A stretch of DNA of 18,025 bases from Macrocybe gigantea. Its lineage: Eukaryota; Basidiomycota; Agaricomycetes; Agaricales; Callistosporiaceae. The position numbers and the translations under genes were made by a program. The notes beneath the pieces were generated by a model. That model made no database searches, had not been told where the DNA came from, and saw nothing but the letters and a program-made list of their open reading frames with translations. This document shows positions 11,191 to 18,025 of this stretch, in pieces. The DNA lies in assembly GCA_011319805.1 (NCBI GenBank), contig SJRY01000157.1, positions 1 through 18,025 on the forward strand, read 5' to 3'. Positions within the stretch are counted from its first letter, which is position 1, and each line of letters starts with the position of its first letter.

Positions 11191-11442
11191 TCAAGCCGTC
11201 TCTTCTATTCTTAGCAGATCATGTGTTGAATTGCATGTTTTTTTGTCGATGGGCTGGATTGAGAGGTTTTCCAGGGGTGGAACAAGAAGAAGGAAGTCAG
11301 CCAGAGCGATGTAGACCTTCCACGCCTGGGCGTCTGCGTCGCTCGTAATAGACTGCGAGTCCAGACAGAGCGGAACACAGATAATAGAAGCAAAAGCATG
11401 GGCAACCTGATCGCGAAGAAGAACGAGCAGAGCCGACAGCAT
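11191..11442 (-). CDS. Doubtful exon or small ORF, unrecognised
   Basis: An ATG at 11442 opens an 83-residue frame beginning MLSALLVLLRDQVAHAFASI. Its third-base use is C/T-rich like the real exons, and it contains two hydrophobic stretches. A CCAAT-type box on the minus strand lies about 55 nt upstream (near 11500). It has no recognisable domain, and an overlapping frame is also open here. It may be a gene fragment, a relic or chance. Confidence 0.2.
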   Translation of the reverse strand: MLSALLVLLRDQVAHAFASIICVPLCLDSQSITSDADAQAWKVYIALADFLLLVPPLENLSIQPIDKKTCNSTHDLLRIEETA

Positions 11443-12637
11443 CACGGACCTGCGCACATGGCAACCTTGCCTGGCCCAGTTCCCAAGGTCGAAGCTGAAA
11501 AGTGATTGGTCCGCCAGACTTAAGACACCGGAGCGATTCGATGACTGGAGGACATGTCCAGATCAGTCGGAGAGACGGAGAAGAAGGCGCTTTTGTGGGT
11601 GCTTGGCCTTGAGCATCCCACGCGATGATGCGCCGCGATTGGTCGCGAGTCCGTGCTCACTGCGGCGTTTGCGTTGTTGGTGCAAGTGGTGGACGGACCG
11701 AACAGCCGAGCAGTACGGCTGGTCGTGGCGTGGTGTGGCGTGGGTGGGTGTGTAGGCGTTGGGGTTGGGGAAGACCGTGACCACTCGACTGTTCCGTTCA
11801 TCACCGGCATGAGAAACAAAAATTGGAAAATGAAAGAGACAATCTATCCATCATCAGATGTCTAGAATTTTCAGAACGTACGACATACGCATATGCCTGC
11901 GAAGGATTCGCCATTTCATATGATGAAGCTCTGAAGGGCGGAATATGGATCGAGACCTTCCGAGTCGTGCTGAAGGTTCTAGACCCCGGATTGTGTCCAC
12001 ATTTTGACATGAGAGACGTCAGACGAAGAGTCGGTTGAAAATGAGCCAACCCTCACAACGGGTAACAGAGCCCTCGAGCGCCCAGACCCTGTCGAACATT
12101 GAACTTCATAGCGAAAGCGAACCCGCTCGTTTCAATTCTTCAAAAAAGCGGTTCGGCAGGTAAAGACGCGCACTGGCATCACTTTTTCGCGTAAAAAGGA
12201 ACGCGCGAGAACCTTGGAGCTCTTTTCCATAATGTTTCGAGGGGAGCGCTTAACACGCTAGATGGGAGTAGAAGGGGTGGGTTTAGTTAGGAACAGCCTG
12301 AGATGATGATCATGATCGTTGCACAGCACGCTCGACGGTGCACTGGACGTGAAGCGCCTGCACTGCCACACGTGCGAGTTCTCTTTTTTCCACACTATTG
12401 TTGTCAGTTCCAGCGTTTCGATGTTCCACAGCAACAAATTGCGTTCGTTCTGTTGGAGCAGGGAACTGTCTTGATCGACCCTAGCCGCGACAAGGAAAAA
12501 GCTGTCTTTGAATGTTTCTTCTGTTGTACCCGTCCGTCATTCGCGTTTCATCAACGCCAACTGACACAGCACGAGAACCAATCACCGCTGCTTTTTTGCA
12601 CAATGTATCGTCGTTCCATAGGCGCTGTGAAATGGAC

Positions 12638-12652
12638 TTTTTTTTTTTTTTT
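12638..12652. repeat. T15 homopolymer
   Basis: A run of fifteen T followed by CCCC. Its exact length is likely to be unreliable, given the frame breaks at shorter homopolymers elsewhere in the window. Confidence 0.9.
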
Positions 12653-13302
12653 CCCCTCAACAGATCATCGACACGCCACACAGCCCATCTCTGCAACACG
12701 CGACACGCGCAAATCCTCGTTTGCCCTAACCCTCGAGCGCCTACGACTCCACAGCTGCAAAACACAAAAGAACAACAGAGACCGTACTGTACTATCGCGC
12801 CTCGCGCTCGCCACAAGACCTGTTGACGTGAAACTCTGAAGCCGTGTCTGTCTTGTCTTGTCTTCTCGCTTGTGCGGAGCAACCAGCGTCCGCTACAGCA
12901 ATTCGATCTGATCATGCCGTTACTTTAATAACTTGTGGGATTCCAAGGGGGGGAGGAGCACGAGCGCTCCGTTCCATCCATCTCGATCGTCGAAGGTTGA
13001 TGATGCATTGAAGGCCCAAATCAAAAACCACACTGTGCATCGTTCAAAGTTGACATTTGACGCTGGCCGTTAGTGCATTAGTGCCAAAAAAAAAAAGCGA
13101 CATGGAAACCTGAGCGAGATGGCATCACGTTGGGACTGTTGGACAGTTTGCTTTCCTTTTTTTTTTTGTTTTTTCTTGGGCGCCTGTAACGTAAGGTTGC
13201 CAGCGTTCGATAACGTTCCATGTTCGAGAGGCGCTTTGCGAAGCAACCCACGGTGCCCATCTGTTAGTACATGGCTATTCTGATGGCTGCCCGAACGAAC
13301 AT

Positions 13303-13349
13303 CATGCATCATGCACCATGCACCATGCAAGATTCATGCAAGATTCACG
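13303..13349. repeat. Two adjacent short tandem repeats
   Basis: Four copies of CATGCAN follow each other at 13303-13330 (last base T, C, C, A). Two copies of an 11-bp unit, CAAGATTCATG and CAAGATTCACG, follow at 13328-13349. The heptamer and 11-mer share CATG, so the second array probably arose by slippage from the first. Confidence 0.85.
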
Positions 13350-13687
13350 GTTCCAACCGATCTCCTGGTTCGCAGCGGCGAACGCGAGCCTGATACGCCA
13401 ACACGCGACACACACAAGCAGCGAGCTCACGCTGAGCTCACCGTCATCGTCCATGCAATCGACACGATGACGTAGTTGCATCCCCTGCCTTTTCATTTCG
13501 TTTCTTCAGAGAAAAAAAACCGAAGAACGCCGACTGAGAAAAAAACTAGAACTCAAGTGCTCAAGGGCTCAATATTCAATCTTCAATATTCGACCATCTT
13601 CGACGAAGCTCGTCGCGTATCAGGCGTGCTAATGCATTATGAGCCCCTGGTCCGCTTCTCATGACGAAAAACATGATATCACTCATC

Positions 13688-13729
13688 GTCTCTCTCCTCT
13701 CTCTCTCAAAAAAAAAAAAAAAAAAAAAA
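13688..13729. repeat. CT microsatellite followed by A22
   Basis: A TC/CT-rich tract ends in CTCTCTCTC and runs directly into twenty-two A (13708-13729). No transposon ORF or target-site duplication is evident beside it, so it is not obviously a retroposed poly(A) tail. It is likely length-polymorphic. Confidence 0.85.
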
Positions 13730-14869
13730 GGACAATAGCAGCTCCCTTAGCGCAACGAAGCCAAGAATCGCCGCGGACACGGTGAGCGATCGATGATCAC
13801 TGGCAGCACCAGCGCGACGTCATCCAACCCGTCTTCTCATCGACGCCAAAATCCAAATTTCCGGCAAGAACCATTCATCCCCACTTTCTAGGAGCATTCG
13901 CTTCCAGAAGGAAAAGAAAAGCAAAGAAAAACATAATTTTACCAATATATTAACTATTTACAATCAACATCGTAGCAGGAGCAGGAGGAGCTTATGTAGT
14001 ACCAAACTAGTATATACGTGCGAGTGGGAGCTAATGTGAACAGTAAACGAAAAAAAAATGCGATGAGTTTGAAAAGAGTTGTTGCGAAGAAACACAGGTC
14101 GGATACTTTGCTTTAGGTTTAACAAGAAGAAAAAAGAAAAAAAACATACAACAAACATAGATGGAGATTCGAAGAAAGACTAGAGTAGCACAACAAGATA
14201 TTTAGCCATCATACAACAAAACGGAACGGAAAAGAGCAGAAAATTTCGGTGCTATCCAGCACCGGTCCAAGAACCGAATAAGGAAAACTTTGAGCGAAAG
14301 TATGAGAGATGGGGTTTGCGACGTGCGTGAGAACGGAGTTTGTTCCTTTGGAAAAAAGGTAGGAGAAGAGATCGCAATTAATCTCTCCCGAACCCACCCC
14401 GTCCGTCTTGTCTCGCTTTTGGGGGGATTCGACGTGCCTTAGATGGTTCATGTGTGGTTCTTGTTCGGCTGAGAAGTGTGACATGTCTTGGACGTTCAAT
14501 GCAAAAGAAGAAGAAGGGGGAAAAAAACATCGAAAGAATGGATGAATGATGGAATGGGTGATGAACGGAGCGAATGCCATGTCCTTGTTCGAGTTGACGT
14601 AAAGCTTTTTTTTTTTGTGTCCTTGTAGTTCGAAATGAAGAGAGCGTTGCGATGCGATGCGTATTTTTGATAAATTAGGAGAATGCAGAAAGGAGTGACT
14701 TGAGAGGGGAGGATATATGCAGAAAAGCCGAGCAAAGAACCAATCAACCAAATAAGCGTTGCCGATGCGAGAGGGACGGGGAGGAGAGAGAGAGAGGCGT
14801 GTCAATGACGCAGCAATGACAAAAAAACTCGAGCGAGTTCGCAAGCCCAAAAAGAAAAAAGGAGACAGC
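13730..14869. other. Downstream region of the cyclin gene
   Basis: This A-rich (plus strand) DNA includes the 3' untranslated region of the cyclin gene on its right. On the minus strand it is T/C-rich with runs up to T9. A 230-codon minus-strand frame at 14209-14901 is open, but it starts at GTG inside the cyclin tail in another frame and reads as low-complexity UTR. No separate gene is supported. Confidence 0.5.
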
Positions 14870-16158
14870 TCAAGCTGAGACCATCGCATCTCCCGCTCCA
14901 CCGTCCATCATGACGACGCCTGCGGGCCGCGAATGGCTCCTCTGATGATGGCGGCCGGGGACGTGCACATGCGGATGCGGCAGGTGAAAATGATGCTTCG
15001 CCTTGTGCGCGGCGATCGGAAGCGGGATGACGGGGAAGGATCGCAGCAAGTCCATCGTCGCCGTGTGCAACGACGGCTTCTTGATCGTCGGCACTGGCGC
15101 AACGGGTGCAGCTGCAGCTGCCGTTGGTGCTGCGGCCGCGACCGGTATTGTCGGCGCTGGCGCAGGACGCGCAGGCGGAGGGGAGGTTTGCGCTGCGGCG
15201 AGTAAGTCGGCGAAGCGGGTGTGCGAGGCGAGACGGATTCCATGGAAGACGTCTGCGGACTCGAAGGCTCAAGATCCGGAATGCGATGACGGTGCGGCGA
15301 GGAAGACGAGGACGAAGAGGATGATAATGACAATGACGATGATGATGTCGAGGAAGACGAAGACGAAGACGAAGCTTGTTTGATGTGCGACGTCGCCGGT
15401 TTAGCCTGCGGTGCGCGCGGCTGGATGAAGGTGCGCGGGGACGGAGACGGGCTGGCGAGTGCCCAGAGACCGGCGTGGTGCGAGAGCAGCTCGTCCTCGG
15501 TGATGCCAAGCTCGAAATCGAGCACGTCGAGAAACTCGCGCTCGATGCGGCCAATGTCGCGTTTGCCAAAGACGCCCGTGCAGAGCGCCCAGTGTACGTT
15601 TTTGAGCGTCGAGTCGTTGAGGTACTGCACGCACAAGATTGCCGTCAGAGACCGAAACTCATGAGGGGGCACTGGACGCACCTTTGACGCTACGATGAGT
15701 GCGCCGAGAAAGACGCGCTCGAGGGCCCACTCCTCGAGTGCGATGTGGAGGTGTGGCTTGGCGCGGTCGATGTATACGAGACCGGCGAGGAGAGTTGGGG
15801 TTGCGACCTCTGCGCGGGAGACGACGTTGTCGACAAAGTGGTAAACTTTGCGAGCTCCGCCTGCCGTGCGGCTGAGCGTGTCCTGGACGAGGACGAGGGG
15901 CGGCCCATGGCATAATCGACGGTCTCGACGACACACTCGACAACATAGTCTGTCGTTCGTCGGCAAGTCAGGCGCAGGGAGACACGGGGCAGCTAAAGGA
16001 GACAACGTTACCTATGATGGGGCGGGTGATCTTGATGTCGATGAGCTGGAGGAGGGGGGGGAATGCAGAGCCGGGTCGACGAGGCTGGCGTGGTGGAGGG
16101 GAGACGAGGATGATGGCAGCGGGGAGAGCGGAGACTGGGACGAGATGATTGCTGGCAT
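14870..16158 (-). CDS. PCL-type (Pho85/Cdk5-class) cyclin, three exons, three frame breaks
   Basis: PCL cyclins bind and direct a Pho85/Cdk5-like kinase; S. pombe Pas1 and yeast Pcl1/2 are relatives. Exons in coding order: 16158-16012, 15949-15682, 15624-14870. Introns are 62 nt (GTAACG...GACAG) and 57 nt (GTGCGT...TGCAG), each with a CTGAC branch site. The cyclin box spans about residues 40-180. Recognisable blocks are YVVECVVETVDYAMG, IDRAKPHLHIALEEWALERV, FLGALIVASK, YLNDSTLKNVHWALCTGVFG, KRDIGRIEREFLDVLDFELG. The tail has Ser-rich low complexity, SP/TP sites (VSPRTPASPTYSP), a Pro/Ala linker and a His-rich end (HKAKHHFHLPHPHVHV). Reading it requires one added base at each of three sites: near the G8 run at 16054-16061, near 15835-15842 inside the cyclin box, and near the G4 run at 15180-15183 (plus-strand bases). 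With these the CDS is exactly 1173 nt, 390 residues. Taken literally, the sequence would be a pseudogene. The family call is strong because conserved segments continue on both sides of the first two breaks. Confidence 0.85.
15294..15377 (-). repeat. Serine-codon low-complexity tract in the cyclin tail
   Basis: About 27 codons of nearly pure Ser (with a few Thr and Leu) are encoded by mixed TCN codons. The plus strand reads as GAC/GAA/GAT triplets. Mixed codons suggest an older expansion rather than a fresh single-triplet slippage. The tract lies directly after the cyclin box and probably forms a flexible linker. Confidence 0.8.
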
Positions 16159-16172
16159 GGGTGTTGGTTTAG

Positions 16173-16188
16173 TTATATAAATGACTCG
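16173..16188 (-). promoter_or_regulatory. CGAGTCAT plus TTATATAA element before the cyclin start codon
   Basis: On the minus strand CGAGTCAT runs straight into TTATATAA, 14 nt before the ATG at 16158. The GAGTCA core matches half-sites of Gcn4/AP-1-type bZIP factors. The TATA-like part is too close to this ATG to place a normal start site before it, so it may be part of the leader. A CT-rich stretch further upstream (about 16205-16235) is the better core-promoter candidate. Confidence 0.35.
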
Positions 16189-17229
16189 GGGTGGACAGAG
16201 TGCCGATAACGGAAAAAAGGACAGAAGAGACAACCCAAACGTTGGACGAGCCCACTTTGTCACCCATTGCCTTTTTCGTAAGCCGAACCGGATCGTCCGA
16301 TCTCATCTTGACTCGATTGGCCGTGCTCCACGCAGCCGTCTTGCCGCAGTCTATAACCAAATAAAAAAAAATACTTCCGAAAACAGCCAGCCGGGTGGGT
16401 TCCCGGCATGAGCATTCACGTATTCCAAAATATTTCGCCCCGACATCTTGCTAATCATCATTCAGTGGTCTTGGTAAACACGGATGACGATATTTTCCGT
16501 CGTACAGAGAACGCTTTATGTAACGTAAAACAAACAGCTCATCTGATAAGATGCCCGCCCCGCCATTCCACAGCACAGAAAACGTGTTTTTCTAGCCTCT
16601 AGTGGCGTGATGCCACCAATGTCATGTCATTACAACCCACCCAGTGAAAAGAACACCATGAGCGACAATGAGAAGGTCTAGGCCGGACACTGGACTTGTC
16701 CCCTCCTATCCGGGGTAAAAAAACAGCAAGAGTAGGTCACGACTTCTGATTGCGTTTAGCAAGTTTCTAGGCGTCGCAGGCTGTGGTGGGTTTTCTAATC
16801 CACAATCAGCAGGTGAGGACCATGGTAACTGGTCGACTGAGCATTTCGTGTCATGCGGGTGCCTTTGCCCTTGAGCGCAGCCCGCCGTTGCGATACGCTC
16901 CTTTGAGCGCTAGCGTTGCTGATCCCACTCGAAACCGGTCATAGTGATCAGGCTTCATCACGTCTGATGACGCGATGGGTCGTCTTTCGGTGACTTTTAC
17001 AATGTCCTGATAGTATCCCTGATGCGGGGCATTAGGGACGTATCGATGACTCTGCGTCTCCTCCCATCTCCGAGGCGTGATGCGAAAGATGGCGATGATG
17101 ATGATTGTCATTCGCTCGCAATGATTAGTTAATTTACAACGAGCATTCACCGAAGATGCTATACTCATTGACCGTTCATTCTCCGTTCATCTTGTAAATT
17201 GTCGACTGCTTCCCCCACATCTTCGGACT
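16189..17229. other. Intergenic between the cyclin and the small minus-strand gene
   Basis: The left third should be the cyclin promoter. Short open frames occur at 16408-16602 (+) and 16851-17168 (-). The minus-strand one contains a plausible-looking stretch (HQGYYQDIVKVTERRP) but has no family match I know. It lies just 3' of the small gene, so it may be its untranslated region. Nothing else is supported. Confidence 0.4.
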
Positions 17230-17507
17230 TTACAGTGGACACATCCGAATGTTGTCAATGACACCACCGCCAACAACAACAGCATCACTGCCACCGGTGT
17301 ACTTCTGGCTGTTTGAGCGTTCGGCAAAGTCGCGCCAAGACGGGAACGAGGCGATGAAACCATAACCGTGCGCTTCGCTCTTTGACGCAAAGAAAAAACT
17401 GGAGTGCAGAACAAACGATGCGATGACTCGATCGATTCCATAGTACGCCAGCGCAGACCCTGACCACGAAGCTGACCGGCAACGCGCAAGACGTCGCTAA
17501 ACTGCAT
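17230..17507 (-). CDS. Small hypothetical protein, single exon, one frame break
   Basis: I do not recognise this protein. The ATG at 17507 has a good context (ACACAATGC) and opens MQFSDVLRVAGQLRGQG. The frame then changes by one missing base near the GGG at 17458-17460 (CCC on plus). After that, a strongly coding-like segment continues to TAA at 17230: IDRVIASFVLHSSFFFAS, AHGYGFIASFPSWRDFAERS, and a C-terminus ending GSDAVVVGGGVIDNIRMCPL. Third positions in this segment are C/T-rich like the other genes. With one added base the CDS is exactly 279 nt, 92 residues. The middle is hydrophobic enough to be a buried strand or one membrane segment, and there is no clear signal peptide. The Gly/Val-rich end suggests a beta structure, but that is a guess. 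The small size fits either a compact one-domain protein or a truncated relic. Confidence 0.5.
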
Positions 17508-17525
17508 TGTGTTTCTCTGGCGAGG

Positions 17526-17546
17526 GTTTTATATTTAGATGACTCG
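17526..17546 (-). promoter_or_regulatory. CGAGTCAT plus TATA-like element before the small gene
   Basis: On the minus strand CGAGTCAT is followed by CTAAATATAAAAC, then about 20 nt to the ATG at 17507. The arrangement repeats that before the cyclin gene: the same octamer, then an A/T-rich TATA-like sequence, then the start codon. Whether it is a bZIP site, a TATA box or a leader element cannot be told from sequence. Confidence 0.4.
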
Positions 17547-18025
17547 GAGGGACCCTGGGGTGATGCCGTTAGTGGCTATGGACGACTTGGCTCTGCGCGT
17601 GAGTCGACTGGATCGGTGCGATTGCACGGTTACCATCGCCGTACCTAGGCTTCAGAGCGAGAATCCGACGTCGATACGCATCAGCAGATCCGTACCCATC
17701 ACATATTCCACATTCCAACACACAGCAAAAGGGTTCTCGAGTCGCCTGGTCCCCGTTCATTGCGGAATTCACGGCGTTCCTAGACCTCGTCTTTGGTCCT
17801 TTTGGCGAATATGACAGCTTTCTTTCTTTTCCTGTTTGACAGGATGAGCAACGGAGGTGATATGATATGATCATGTGAGCGTTCGAAGTGACCGCTCGTT
17901 GAGCCAGGCACGTCTCCCACAGCCACTATAATTGCCATATCGGGTCCAAAAAAAAAAAACAGCTCTTTGCATTGTGTCACTCTAGAGCGCCTCGAAGGTG
18001 TACTTCGTGCTCGTGTTCTTCTTCT
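17547..18025. other. Upstream region of the small gene; no gene seen
   Basis: Open frames on both strands overlap each other and show no family features. An A12 run lies at about 17948-17959. The window ends without an identifiable neighbour, although the sequence probably contains the upstream promoter of the small gene. Confidence 0.4.

Larger units (their letters stand above)
11443..13681. other. No supportable gene; low-complexity intergenic DNA
   Basis: The region contains T-rich runs (including T15 at 12638-12652), a TGTCT tandem near 12845, CCAAT-type boxes near 11500, 11638 and 12578, and the CATGCAY repeat near 13303. The open frames at 11823-12038 and 12303-12839 on plus lack usable starts or any family features. 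Confidence 0.4.

Noticed and set aside
11823..12038. Plus-strand frame with a protein-like stretch (YAYACEGFAISYDEALKG)
   Set aside because: It has no usable in-frame ATG, no convincing splice acceptor before it, and the minus strand is equally open. I could not choose between them.
12303..12839. 178-codon plus-strand frame
   Set aside because: It reads through a T15 run and CT tracts, has no domain, and competing frames are open on both strands. It looks like promoter-type low-complexity DNA.
13708..13729. A22 run as a retrotransposon poly(A) tail
   Set aside because: No ORF, internal promoter boxes or target-site duplication were found beside it. It adjoins a CT microsatellite, so simple slippage suffices.
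14209..14901. 230-codon open frame on the minus strand downstream of the cyclin
   Set aside because: It starts at GTG inside the cyclin tail in another frame, is made of T/C-rich low-complexity sequence and has no domain. It is best read as 3' untranslated sequence that happens to lack stops.
15003..15383. Plus-strand open frames opposite the cyclin tail
   Set aside because: They are shadows of the Ser- and Ala/Pro-rich coding sequence on the other strand.

Overview
The window looks like nuclear DNA of a filamentous basidiomycete, probably Agaricomycotina. It has compact genes split by 52-67 nt introns with fungal-type branch points (CTGAC, CATAAC, TTAAC). The two proteins I can place in families, a PNS1/CTL choline-transporter-like protein and a PCL-type (Pho85-class) cyclin, are in my view closest to basidiomycete members. 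No bacterial-style operon, rRNA, convincing tRNA, CRISPR array or transposon ORF is visible.

Layout: 1-2738, no gene I can support. 2900-3523 (+), a four-exon gene for a small acidic-to-basic protein that I do not recognise. 3524-4242, the shared 3' space between two convergent genes. 4243-7206 (-), a six-exon PNS1/CTL-family membrane protein of about 889 residues with one GC-AG intron. 7207-14869, a 7.7 kb gene-poor block with simple repeats, long A/T runs and one doubtful exon-like stretch. 14870-16158 (-), a three-exon PCL cyclin of about 390 residues. 17230-17507 (-), a small single-exon gene of about 92 residues, not recognised. The rest is intergenic.

The most striking feature cuts across genes. 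All four coding regions need reading-frame changes that no plausible intron explains. There are seven, all in the same direction (one base missing), and nearly all lie at or next to a homopolymer. With one base added per site, every gene becomes an exact multiple of three and joins family-like protein segments. Systematic homopolymer under-calling in the assembly is the simplest explanation; real slippage or decay is the alternative.

Functionally the genes look independent: a plasma-membrane transporter-like protein, a cyclin partner of a Pho85/Cdk5-type kinase, and two orphan small proteins. Nothing suggests a gene cluster. The cyclin and the downstream-positioned small gene share a CGAGTCAT plus A/T-rich element just before their start codons.
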